Positions 1 through 7,831 of a stretch of DNA of 24,505 nt are shown here, one piece after another. Both the position numbers and the translations under genes were made by a program. The DNA is from a bacterium (GTDB lineage: Bacteria > Patescibacteriota > Saccharimonadia > Saccharimonadales > UBA4665): NCBI GenBank assembly GCA_021846795.1, contig JAJZWG010000003.1, forward strand, positions 1 to 24,505, written 5' to 3'. The notes under the pieces are model-generated. The model was not told where the DNA came from. It saw nothing but the letters and a program-made list of their open reading frames with translations, and ran no database searches. The first letter of the stretch is position 1. Each line of letters starts with the position of its first letter.

Positions 1-1068
1 AAAATCTTTTTGATGTTCTAATAATTCATATTTTAAATATTCTTCAATTGTACCTGTTCGTAAATATTCGTCAACCACTCTTTTTAAACCATTCAATGAA
101 ATTTCCCGATTTAAATAAATAGTTTTTAGATTGGCACCTTCTATTTTAATATTACTCGCCAAATTTAAATATTCCCTGTCATTAAGATGAACTTTAGAAT
201 GCTCGACTGATTTGATTGGTTCTGTTTTTAATTCAAAATTTTGTTTTGTTGGATTAATTTCTTTTTTCAAGTCAAATTTTTGAGTGGTTTTCTCAAATTG
301 ATCAGTTTTTGTTAATAATGGTTTTTCTAATTTTTTAATTATTTCAGTTTTCTCATTAACGACCTGTTCTAAAATCACAATATTGTTTATCATTATTTCA
401 TTATTATTTTTATTTTCTATTTTAGGTTTTACTTGATATATTTGTTTTGATAAATCTTCTATAAAACTTTGTTTTTGATCTTGTAAAAATGTATAGTTAA
501 TTGATTTATTATTAATAAATGATTGTTGTAAATCATTTGGTTGATCTAGCATAATTGATTTTGATGAATTTTCTAAATCATTTGGTTGACTGATTTGAAG
601 TTGATTTACAATATTTTCAAAAACTGTTATTAATTCACCATTATTTGATAAATCTTCTAAAAATTGAACACTGTGTGGAAAATCCCGATAATCGTTTTCA
701 TCCATTTGTTCTAAATTATATTGAGCAATCTTAGAAATTATAATTTTAAATTGATCATCATTAAGTTCTTCAATATTTGAATTTTCAGACAAACTAAATT
801 CTAAATTATCTTGATCGATTAATTCAGTTTCTTCTTGATCATTTTCTAATAATTGATTTTCATTGTCTTGATTAATTTCAAAAAAGTCTGATAAATCTTG
901 ATCGATTAATTCAGTTTCTTCTTGATCATTTTCTAATAATTTTTTTTTATTAAAAAAGTTACGCCAATTAAAATTTTTTTTAAATTTAATTAACTGATTC
1001 TCTGAATCTTCATCGTCTTCATCATTATCTTCAATTTCAATATTAGATCTGTTAGACCTATATTCCAT
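1..1068 (-). CDS. Hypothetical acidic protein, N-terminal part (runs off left edge)
   Basis: A minus-strand frame is open from an ATG at 1068-1066 to base 1 (356 codons) with no stop, so the C-terminus lies outside the window. The protein starts MEYRSNRSNIEIEDNDEDDE and is strongly acidic and Asn/Gln/Glu-rich for about 90 residues. This stretch contains a duplicated segment, LENDQEETELIDQD, at about residues 44-57 and 73-86. After it comes Lys/Asn-rich, low-complexity sequence with a repeated QPNDL motif. Only the last part, around residues 310-356 (LNGLKRVVDEYLRTGTIEEY), looks like a folded alpha-helical domain. I see no signal peptide or membrane segment, so it is probably cytoplasmic. The start has no Shine-Dalgarno site, but a TATAAT lies 8 nt before the ATG. 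It follows rplY after 39 nt. I do not recognise the family and assign no function. Confidence 0.8.
   Translation of the reverse strand, partial: MEYRSNRSNIEIEDNDEDDEDSENQLIKFKKNFNWRNFFNKKKLLENDQEETELIDQDLSDFFEINQDNENQLLENDQEETELIDQDNLEFSLSENSNIEELNDDQFKIIISKIAQYNLEQMDENDYRDFPHSVQFLEDLSNNGELITVFENIVNQLQISQPNDLENSSKSIMLDQPNDLQQSFINNKSINYTFLQDQKQSFIEDLSKQIYQVKPKIENKNNNEIMINNIVILEQVVNEKTEIIKKLEKPLLTKTDQFEKTTQKFDLKKEINPTKQNFELKTEPIKSVEHSKVHLNDREYLNLASNIKIEGANLKTIYLNREISLNGLKRVVDEYLRTGTIEEYLKYELLEHQKDF
808..941. repeat. 47-bp perfect direct repeat, 87 bp apart
   Basis: Bases 808-854 and 895-941 are identical over 47 bp. The 87-bp offset is exactly 29 codons, so both copies read in the same frame of the acidic protein and encode the same peptide (NDQEETELIDQD core). 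The 40 bp between the copies are not obviously repeated. This points to a recent in-frame duplication within a low-complexity region. Confidence 0.9.
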
Positions 1069-1076
1069 AATCTTTA

Positions 1077-1082
1077 ATTATA
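1077..1082 (-). promoter_or_regulatory. -10 hexamer TATAAT 8 nt before the acidic-protein start
   Basis: On the minus strand TATAAT (1082-1077) is followed by 8 nt and then the ATG at 1068. The predicted transcription start is therefore 1-2 nt before the ATG. No good -35 is visible 17 nt upstream. The gene could also be read through from rplY, so this is a weak to moderate call. Confidence 0.35.
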
Positions 1083-1107
1083 GACTGATATTGAAAAAAT
1101 AAAAACC

Positions 1108-1797
1108 TTAAGCTTCTTCTTGATTTGTTGAAGTATCAGTTTCTGACAGTTCTTCGGATTGACTATCGTTATCTTTAACCTCTTCTTCTTCGCCAGCTAA
1201 TGAATTATTAGCTGCTTCAACAGCACTTGGTTCATAAACTGACACAACACTTTGATTAACATCAGTTTTAACTGTTACATGATCTGGTATGATTAATTCT
1301 TCGACAGTAATATGATCGCCAACTGAAATTAATTTTTCAGCATCATAATATATTACATCTGGTAAATCTTTTGGTAAGGCTTCAATTTCAACAGTTTCTA
1401 AATGTTCAATAACTAACAAACCAGCTCGTTCAGCCGGTGAAGATTCATTACCATCCTGATAAAGAGGTCTTAATGGTATTTCAGCTTCGACAATTTGATT
1501 TTCTTCGATAGCACTAAAAACTACATGATTAATTCTTTGCTTAGTTGTTAAATAAGAAACCTCTTTAATAAGAGTTGTTAATTGTTTATTTTTATCGTCT
1601 ATCATAATAACAGGGTGGTGTTTACCGGCTGTATGAACAACCTTAACAACATCTTTGAAAGATGCTTGAGCAATAATAGATTGATGACCATGATCATTAA
1701 TAACGATTGGCACCAAACCGTCTATATAAAGTTTTTTAACTTGTTTTCCCACAATTTTTCGATTCTGATATTTTAACTGAACTTGATCACTGGACAT
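1108..1797 (-). CDS. rplY: 50S ribosomal protein L25/general stress protein CTC
   Basis: At 229 aa this is the long CTC/TL5 form of ribosomal protein L25, which binds 5S rRNA in the large subunit. The N-terminal L25 domain is at about residues 5-95 and includes the diverged GKQVKKLYIDGLVPIVI element, corresponding to the family's GK..R.LR..G.iPaV stretch. The CTC C-terminal beta domain is at about 100-192 (EIPLRPLYQDG, ALPKDLPDVIYYD, VGDHITVEEL). The last 35 residues are an extra Glu/Asp/Ser tail (EEEEVKDND), longer and more acidic than a minimal L25. The start is supported by AAGGAG about 11 nt before the ATG. A TATAAT lies at 1826-1821. The promoter is divergent to dedA. The next gene begins 39 nt after the stop. 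Confidence 0.9.
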   Translation of the reverse strand: MSSDQVQLKYQNRKIVGKQVKKLYIDGLVPIVINDHGHQSIIAQASFKDVVKVVHTAGKHHPVIMIDDKNKQLTTLIKEVSYLTTKQRINHVVFSAIEENQIVEAEIPLRPLYQDGNESSPAERAGLLVIEHLETVEIEALPKDLPDVIYYDAEKLISVGDHITVEELIIPDHVTVKTDVNQSVVSVYEPSAVEAANNSLAGEEEEVKDNDSQSEELSETDTSTNQEEA

Positions 1798-1820
1798 ATT
1801 ATTTTTCTCTCCTTATTTTT

Positions 1821-1849
1821 ATTATATCAAATTTTAACTAGACAGATAA
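1821..1849 (-). promoter_or_regulatory. rplY promoter and strong RBS
   Basis: The minus-strand -10 is a perfect TATAAT at 1826-1821. A weak -35 (TTATCT, 1849-1844) sits 17 nt upstream. The predicted start near 1814 leaves a short leader carrying AAGGAG before rplY. The -35 position coincides with the -35 of the divergent dedA promoter. Confidence 0.5.
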
Positions 1850-1867
1850 ATCTTTTGTTAATACAAT
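1839..1867 (+). promoter_or_regulatory. dedA promoter, predicted leaderless
   Basis: TAGACA (1839-1844), a 17-nt spacer and TACAAT (1862-1867) form a near-consensus sigma-70 promoter. The hexamer is followed by 6 nt and then ATG at 1874, so +1 is predicted to be the A of the start codon. No Shine-Dalgarno site is present. This favours the ATG at 1874 over the GTG at 1871. Confidence 0.7.
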
Positions 1868-1873
1868 ATAGTG

Positions 1874-2479
1874 ATGTTTAACGTAACACACTTATTGGAA
1901 ATTGGTGGCTTATGGTTATTGGCTACTTTCATTTTTACTGAAGTTGGTTTATTTTTAGGTTTTATTTTACCTGGTGATACTTTAGTTTTAACAGCTGGTG
2001 TTTTAGCTAAAGAAGGTAAATTCGCTTTATCTTCAACCATTATTGTAATCGCCCTGGCAGCTATTGCTGGTGATAATTTAGCTTATTGGATTGGTCATCA
2101 TTTAGGTCCTAAAGTTTTCACTAAACCCGACAGTTTATTACTTAGAAAAAGTCACATTGATCGAGCTGAAAAATTCTATGAAAAATATGGCTCTAAAACT
2201 GTTTTAATTGCTCATTTTTTTCCAGTAATTCGTTCATTTTCACCATTATTGGCGGGTGTAGGAAAAATGAACTATTTGAAATATTTATTATTTGATGTTA
2301 TAGGAGATATTGCTTGGTCAATAATTGTTACTTTAATTGGTTATTATATTGCCTCCAGAATACCTGGTATTAATAATTATATTAATATTGTTTTAGCTGG
2401 CATTGTCATTATTTCAGTTGTTCCAGTTGGCTGGCATCTTTATCAAAGACATCAAAAAAACAAATCAACCGAAAATTAA
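1874..2479 (+). CDS. DedA family (SNARE-associated/VTT) membrane protein
   Basis: An integral membrane protein of the DedA superfamily, about 201 aa, the usual length. The family acts in the cytoplasmic membrane and includes undecaprenyl-phosphate and phospholipid flippases linked to envelope homeostasis; the exact substrate cannot be read here. The family hallmarks are visible: FTEVGLFLGFILPGDTLVL near the N-terminus (conserved acidic residue and PGD re-entrant loop), the AGDNLAYWIGHHLG segment, and FFPVIRSFSPLLAGVGKM with the conserved Arg and Pro. Two C-terminal hydrophobic helices follow. The ATG at 1874 is preferred because the promoter places +1 on it; a GTG one codon earlier is the alternative. 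The gene converges on uvrA, and the two stop codons share the bases TTAA. Confidence 0.9.
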   Translation: MFNVTHLLEIGGLWLLATFIFTEVGLFLGFILPGDTLVLTAGVLAKEGKFALSSTIIVIALAAIAGDNLAYWIGHHLGPKVFTKPDSLLLRKSHIDRAEKFYEKYGSKTVLIAHFFPVIRSFSPLLAGVGKMNYLKYLLFDVIGDIAWSIIVTLIGYYIASRIPGINNYINIVLAGIVIISVVPVGWHLYQRHQKNKSTEN

Positions 2480-5289
2480 TTTAATATTTTAGCTAAATAC
2501 TGGCCAGTATAACTATCTTTAATTTTGGCTAATTGTTCAGGTGTACCTTGACCAATAATTTGTCCACCAGCTGCCCCACCGTCTTGACCCATATCAATTA
2601 ACCAATCAGCATTTTTTATAACATCTAAGTTATGTTCAATTACTAAAACACTATTACCACCATCTACTAAAAGATGTAAGATTTTTAATAATTTATTCAC
2701 ATCATCTATATGTAAACCCGTGGTTGGTTCATCTAAAATATAAAGTGTTTTACCAGTTGATCGTCTTGATAATTCACTAGCTAATTTAATTCTTTGAGCT
2801 TCACCACCACTTAATGTAGTAGCTGGTTGACCTAATTTAATATAACCTATACCAACATTAACTAAAGTCTGTAACTTAATAGCAATGTTAGGTATATTTT
2901 GAAAAAAGTCTAAAGCTTGTTCACAAGTCATATCTAAAATTTCACTGATATTCTTATTTTTATAATGAATTTCTAAAGCTTCTTTGTTGTATCGACGACC
3001 ATGACAAACTTCACATTCAACATAAACGTCTGGTAAAAAATGCATTTCAATTTTAATAATTCCATCACCAGCACAATTCTCGCAACGACCGCCTTTAACA
3101 TTAAAACTAAAACGACCAGCCGAATAACCTCTGATTTTAGAATCTGGCAAATTAGCAAATAATTCTCGAATTGGTGTAAATAAACCAGTATAAGTTGCTG
3201 GATTAGATCGAGGTGTTCGACCGATGGGTGATTGATCAATAACAATAGATTTATCTAAATAATTTAATCCTAAAATTTCTTGATGATAACCTGGAACCGT
3301 ATTAGCTCGGTGTAAACGAGCTAATAATTCTTTAGCTAAAATATCGTTAATTAAACTTGATTTACCCGATCCAGAAACTCCGCTAACAACACATAATAAA
3401 CCAAGTGGGATTTTTACTGTAATATCTTTTAAATTATTTTCTTTAGCGCCAACAATAGTTAAAAATTTCTTATTACCTAAGCGACGTTTTAATGGAACAT
3501 CAATTTTTTTTCGACCGCTTAAATATTGTCCTGTTAAACTTTTTTGATTTCGTTTAACTTCATCTGGCGAACCAACCGCAATAATCTCTCCACCATGCAT
3601 GCCAGCACCTGGTCCAACATCAATTAAATAATCAGCTGCTAAAATTGTTTCTTCATCATGTTCAACAACAATCACAGTATTACCTAAATCTCTTAAATGC
3701 TGTAAGGTTTTAATTAAACGATTATTGTCACGTTGATGAAGGCCAATACTTGGTTCATCTAAAACATATAAAACTCCAGTTAAACCAGATCCAATTTGAG
3801 TAGCTAAACGAATACGCTGCGATTCACCACCACTTAATGTATTAGCACTTCTTAAAAGTGTTAAATAATTTAAACCAACATCACTTAAAAATGTTAATCG
3901 ATTAATAATTTCTTTTAAAATTAACTTAGCAATTTTTTGTTCTTGATTATTTAATTTTATATTGTTAATCCAAGCTTTAACTTGATCAATTGATTGAGAA
4001 CAAACATCCATAATTGATTTTTGATTAATCTTTATAGCTAAAACTTCTGGTCGTAATCTTAAACCATGACAAGCATGACATGATTTTTCTTGCATAAATT
4101 TTTCAATATCTCGACGAATAAATTCACTATCAGTTTCTCTAAATCTTCTTTCTAAATTAGCTACAACCCCTTCATAGGTTGTCATAAAAGAACGTCCATT
4201 TCCTAAAGAAATTTTATAAGTCTCCTGGCCTGTCCCGTACATAATGATTTTCATTTGTTCAGGACTTAATTCAGCAGTTGGCACCTGTAAAGAAAAATTA
4301 TAACGATCAGCAACTGCTTGCAATTTTTTCATATACCAATTATCTACATTGATTCGATTATATGGCCTAATAGCACCTTCACGAATAGTTAAATGACCAT
4401 TTGGTATCACTAAATCGGGATCAACCTCTAATTTTGACCCTAAACCAGTACAAACCGGACAAGCACCTTGTGGATTATTAAAACTAAAGGTTCGTGGTTC
4501 TAAATCAGGAATAGTTACATCTGGGTGATCAGGACAAGCATATAAAATTGAATAGTCAGCTAAATATTGATTATCTTGATTCAATAATAAAACTCGTTCA
4601 CCACCAATTTCTAAAGTTTGTTCAATTGATTGAACTAAGCGAGTTCGATTATCGTCATTAACAACTAAACGATCAACCAAAATTTCAATTTTATGGCGAA
4701 TATTTTTATCAAGAATTGGAAATTCGTCTAATTCATAAATAATACCATCAACTCTAGCTCTAGCAAAACCAACTTTAAGATATTGAGATGGTACGTGTTC
4801 AAAAGCTCCTTTTTTATCATTTATAATTGGAGCTAAAATCATAATTCTCTGATCTTTATAATCTGTTTCAATTTGTTGAATGATACTATTTGAAGTTTGT
4901 TTAAAAACTGGCTGATTATCAATTGGACAATGTGGTATGCCAATTCGAGCGTAAAGTAATCTTAAATAATCATAAATCTCTGTCACGGTTGCAACTGTTG
5001 AACGAGGATTTCTAGATGATGATTTTTGATCAATGCTAATAGCTGGGCTTAAACCATCAATTTGATCAACATCAGGTTTTTCCATAATTCCTAAAAATTG
5101 TCGAGCGTAACTACTTAGTGATTCAACATAACGACGTTGTCCTTCAGCATAAATTGTATCAAAAGCTAAACTAGATTTTCCCGAACCAGACAAACCAGTT
5201 ATTACAATTAATTTATCTCTAGGAATAGTTAAATTAACGTTCTTTAAATTATGCTCTCTCGCACCTTTAATAATTATTTGATTATTCAT
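2476..5289 (-). CDS. uvrA: UvrABC excinuclease subunit A
   Basis: DNA damage-sensing ABC ATPase of nucleotide excision repair. It dimerises and loads UvrB on damaged DNA. At 937 aa it is full length. Walker A motifs are GLSGSGKSS (about residues 32-40) and GVSGSGKSS (about 636-644). ABC signatures are LSGGESQRIRL (about 485) and LSGGEAQRIKL (about 825), and the Walker B regions read VLYVLDEPS and TLYILDEPT. Zinc-binding elements include CHACHG, the CENC and CEVC pair, and the insertion-domain finger, in which the first pair reads CPDH rather than CPxC (His as second ligand, a variant known in other UvrA proteins). It has its own promoter between obgE and its ATG and no Shine-Dalgarno site. 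uvrB and uvrC are not in the window. Confidence 0.97.
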   Translation of the reverse strand: MNNQIIIKGAREHNLKNVNLTIPRDKLIVITGLSGSGKSSLAFDTIYAEGQRRYVESLSSYARQFLGIMEKPDVDQIDGLSPAISIDQKSSSRNPRSTVATVTEIYDYLRLLYARIGIPHCPIDNQPVFKQTSNSIIQQIETDYKDQRIMILAPIINDKKGAFEHVPSQYLKVGFARARVDGIIYELDEFPILDKNIRHKIEILVDRLVVNDDNRTRLVQSIEQTLEIGGERVLLLNQDNQYLADYSILYACPDHPDVTIPDLEPRTFSFNNPQGACPVCTGLGSKLEVDPDLVIPNGHLTIREGAIRPYNRINVDNWYMKKLQAVADRYNFSLQVPTAELSPEQMKIIMYGTGQETYKISLGNGRSFMTTYEGVVANLERRFRETDSEFIRRDIEKFMQEKSCHACHGLRLRPEVLAIKINQKSIMDVCSQSIDQVKAWINNIKLNNQEQKIAKLILKEIINRLTFLSDVGLNYLTLLRSANTLSGGESQRIRLATQIGSGLTGVLYVLDEPSIGLHQRDNNRLIKTLQHLRDLGNTVIVVEHDEETILAADYLIDVGPGAGMHGGEIIAVGSPDEVKRNQKSLTGQYLSGRKKIDVPLKRRLGNKKFLTIVGAKENNLKDITVKIPLGLLCVVSGVSGSGKSSLINDILAKELLARLHRANTVPGYHQEILGLNYLDKSIVIDQSPIGRTPRSNPATYTGLFTPIRELFANLPDSKIRGYSAGRFSFNVKGGRCENCAGDGIIKIEMHFLPDVYVECEVCHGRRYNKEALEIHYKNKNISEILDMTCEQALDFFQNIPNIAIKLQTLVNVGIGYIKLGQPATTLSGGEAQRIKLASELSRRSTGKTLYILDEPTTGLHIDDVNKLLKILHLLVDGGNSVLVIEHNLDVIKNADWLIDMGQDGGAAGGQIIGQGTPEQLAKIKDSYTGQYLAKILN

Positions 5290-5314
5290 AAAACTTTAAA
5301 AATTGAATCAAACT

Positions 5315-5343
5315 ATTATACTAAAAAAATCACTCTATTAGAA
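5315..5343 (-). promoter_or_regulatory. uvrA promoter with short leader lacking an SD
   Basis: The minus strand has TATAAT at 5320-5315 with a weak -35 (TTCTAA, 5343-5338) 17 nt upstream. The predicted +1 near 5308 gives a leader of about 19 nt that contains no GGAG-like site. No LexA-type palindrome is evident. Confidence 0.45.
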
Positions 5344-5345
5344 GT

Positions 5346-6635
5346 CTAAAATAAAAAGTCAATTTTATGATCTGCTAAATAAATTAAACTATCTTCCTTG
5401 GCACCTTGTTTTTTAAGTTCATTAACTAAACCTCGTTTAATTAATAAATTATGCAATCTATTAATTGCTTCACTATTGTTAAAATCAGTCTTATTAACTA
5501 AGTTTTCTAAATCTTGACCAGTTACTTTAAAAACATTCTTAGCGATCTTTTTAACTATAAATTTCCGATCGGTTTGATTATTTAAATGATCAAAATTAAT
5601 AATTTTAATAGTTTCTTTAGTGGGTTCAATATCGGGTTGTAATTGATTAATTTTATTAATCTCTTGATAAATTAAACCTTTAAAATCATCTAAACCAAAT
5701 AAACTCTGAGTTGAAATTTTTAAAATTAATGACTGGTTTTTTAATTGTTTCTTAAAATTTTTAATAATTTGATCAACTTCTAATTGATCTAAAAGATCAA
5801 TTTTATTAAAAACTATAATTTCTGGTTTATTTTTTAAACTAATCTGGTAATTTTCTAATTCATGACGAATAGTTAAATAATCGTCAACTGGACTTAATGA
5901 TGTGATATCAATTATATGAGCCAGTATTTTAGTCCTTTCAATGTGTCGCAAAAAATCAAAACCTAAACCTTTACCACAGGAAGCACCAGCAATTAGACCA
6001 GGGATATCGGCTACTAAAATAGCCAAACCTCTAAAATCCATCATGCCTAAAGAAGGTTTAAGTGTAGTAAAAGGATAGTCCGCTATTTTTGGCCTAGCTT
6101 GACTAATTCGTCTAATTAAGCTAGATTTACCAACATTTGGTAAACCAATCAAACCCACATCTGCTATCATCTTTAATTCTAATTTAAGCTCTAATTTTTG
6201 TCCTTTTAAACCCTTTTCAGCGAATTTTGGTGCCTGGCGAGTCGAAGAAATAAAATGAGCATTACCAAATCCTCCTTGACCACCTTTAGCAATTATTTGT
6301 TTTTGATGATTCAAAGTTAAATCAACTAATAATTGATCTTGATGATAAATCAATGTACCAACTGGCACTAAAATAATTTGATTTTTACCTTTTTTACCAT
6401 GTCGATTATTAATACCACCTCGACTACCATTTTCAGCTTTAATTAATTTTTTATATCTAAAATTAGCTAAGGTGTCTTGATTAGTACTGGCTTCAAAAAT
6501 AATATTACCACCATCACCACCATCACCACCATCTGGACCACCCTTATTAATGAATTTTTCATGCCGAAAACTAATACAACCATCACCACCATCACCGGCT
6601 TCAACCGCAACCGTAACTTGATCAACAAAATTCAT
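5346..6635 (-). CDS. obgE: Obg family GTPase
   Basis: A 429-aa Obg/CgtA GTPase that associates with the 50S subunit and takes part in ribosome assembly and growth control. The N-terminal glycine-rich Obg fold covers residues 1-157 (EAGDGGDGCISFRHEK, GGPDGGDGGDGG). The G domain has G1 GLPNVGKS (164-171), switch FTTLKPSLG, G3 DIPG (210-213) and G4 NKID (277-280). The loop after G3 reads ASCGKGLG where ASxGKGLG is usual. A C-terminal OCT domain is recognisable at about 350-429. The start ATG shares its A with the TAA stop of the upstream LysM-CHAP gene (TAATG), so translation is probably coupled. It is the last gene of its run. Confidence 0.96.
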   Translation of the reverse strand: MNFVDQVTVAVEAGDGGDGCISFRHEKFINKGGPDGGDGGDGGNIIFEASTNQDTLANFRYKKLIKAENGSRGGINNRHGKKGKNQIILVPVGTLIYHQDQLLVDLTLNHQKQIIAKGGQGGFGNAHFISSTRQAPKFAEKGLKGQKLELKLELKMIADVGLIGLPNVGKSSLIRRISQARPKIADYPFTTLKPSLGMMDFRGLAILVADIPGLIAGASCGKGLGFDFLRHIERTKILAHIIDITSLSPVDDYLTIRHELENYQISLKNKPEIIVFNKIDLLDQLEVDQIIKNFKKQLKNQSLILKISTQSLFGLDDFKGLIYQEINKINQLQPDIEPTKETIKIINFDHLNNQTDRKFIVKKIAKNVFKVTGQDLENLVNKTDFNNSEAINRLHNLLIKRGLVNELKKQGAKEDSLIYLADHKIDFLF

Positions 6636-7762
6636 TATTTATAAATATAATTAGGAAACAAAGAAATTGGTGTTTTTTGCCAATTAACTACATCCCATCC
6701 ACCCGTTGGAGTTGGATTGGTTGATGAAACTTGACCATAAGAATTCATTTCAGAAATCCAAATAGTACCATTAGGATTAATGGCTCGCACAATCGCAACA
6801 TGTCCTTGACCAGCGGCAGCGTATGGAGTTTGAGCAATTGCACCAACAACAGGTGTAGAACTGACATGCCAACCATCTTGAGCAGCATAATAAGCCCAAG
6901 TAGCCGCGTTACCCCAATTTGGTGGAACAGCTATTTGAGTAGCTACATACCAAGTACAATAACCAAAATCATAACCATTGTAACAACTAGTGGCATTACC
7001 ATATAGATCACTACAGGTTGGCGCTAAATTAATCACTGGTGCTGGTGTGGGAACTTTACCATTAGGAATAATGATTTGCTCACCAGGTGTTAAACCACTA
7101 ACTTCTGCGTCGTTATAAGAAATAATATCATTAGCATTAGATTGAAATTTTTTAGCTAAAGATTGAGGTGTATCTCCTGCTTGAACAGTATAAACTAATC
7201 CATTCATTGGTGGAATTAATAAAACTTGACCGGGATTAATATTATTAGTCAATAAATTATTAGAAGCCATAATACTACTAACAGATACACCAAATAATTT
7301 TGAAATTTCTGTTAAAGTTTGATTATTTTTAACCGTATATTTAATAATATCACTATTAGTTTTTAAATTAGTTTGAACTATTTGTGGTTTAGACATAACC
7401 GTTTGATTAGCACCCGCCATAGCAATTTCAGCTTGCTGACTTTGAGCTTGATTAGCAATTGCAGTTGTTTCTGGTGAATTAGTCATTTTAGCAACTGTTA
7501 AAGCAATATCAGCTGACGATAATTGATCTAAAGGATCGATGACAGTTGTTGATGAATTAAGCTGATTGGCTCCACTAACTTTTAATAAACTAGCTCGATC
7601 AGAATTAAAAACAATTAAAATAACTAAGAATATAATAATTAAATTAACAGCCATAATAAAAAACTTAATTTTATTAAGTCTAAAGTGGAATTTAAAATTT
7701 AAATTCCTAACAGGCCATTCAATTTTATTAGTTTTCTTACTGATTAATGTTGAACTACTAAT
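6635..7762 (-). CDS. Membrane-anchored LysM-LysM-CHAP peptidoglycan hydrolase
   Basis: A probable cell-wall hydrolase. Numbered from the first ATG (7654), the protein has a hydrophobic anchor at residues 4-16, then a Ser/Thr/Gln-rich linker. LysM domains follow at about 104-148 and 155-197, which bind glycan strands. The CHAP amidase/endopeptidase domain is at about 225-330, with catalytic Cys233 (GYCTWYVA), His285 (GHVAIV) and a polar residue in SEMNSYG. The frame stays open 36 codons upstream of that ATG with no ATG, GTG or TTG. At 7762 an ATT lies exactly 6 nt after GGAG, downstream of a good promoter. The extension adds a basic segment (NFKFHFRLNKIKFF) before the membrane helix, as expected for a signal anchor. 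I therefore place the start at ATT 7762; the conservative alternative is 7654. The stop overlaps obgE by one base. Confidence 0.88.
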   Translation of the reverse strand: MSSSTLISKKTNKIEWPVRNLNFKFHFRLNKIKFFIMAVNLIIIFLVILIVFNSDRASLLKVSGANQLNSSTTVIDPLDQLSSADIALTVAKMTNSPETTAIANQAQSQQAEIAMAGANQTVMSKPQIVQTNLKTNSDIIKYTVKNNQTLTEISKLFGVSVSSIMASNNLLTNNINPGQVLLIPPMNGLVYTVQAGDTPQSLAKKFQSNANDIISYNDAEVSGLTPGEQIIIPNGKVPTPAPVINLAPTCSDLYGNATSCYNGYDFGYCTWYVATQIAVPPNWGNAATWAYYAAQDGWHVSSTPVVGAIAQTPYAAAGQGHVAIVRAINPNGTIWISEMNSYGQVSSTNPTPTGGWDVVNWQKTPISLFPNYIYK

Positions 7763-7768
7763 TTTTAA

Positions 7769-7826
7769 CTCCGTTCAAACAAAACTTAATACTCTAGATT
7801 ATAGTTTAAAATCGGCTAAAAATCAA
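7769..7826 (-). promoter_or_regulatory. Promoter and RBS of the LysM-CHAP/obgE unit
   Basis: TTGATT (7826-7821), a 17-nt spacer and TATAAT (7803-7798) give a strong promoter placed just after the mltG stop. Predicted +1 is near 7791. GGAG at 7772-7769 is followed by 6 nt and an in-frame ATT codon (7762-7760). This is one of the best -35/-10 pairs in the window. Confidence 0.7.
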
Positions 7827-7831
7827 TTCAA

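Noticed and set aside
1798..1870. Possible structured RNA or riboswitch between rplY and dedA
   Set aside because: The gap is only 73 nt and is fully used by two promoters and an RBS; no stable hairpin is visible.
4495..4570. UvrA first zinc finger with CPDH instead of CPxC
   Set aside because: His as a ligand at this position is known in other UvrA proteins, so it is noted in the annotation but not scored as a novelty.
6481..6600. Simple-sequence repeat of ACC/ATC triplets
   Set aside because: It encodes the glycine-rich GGDGGDGG segment typical of every Obg N-terminal domain.
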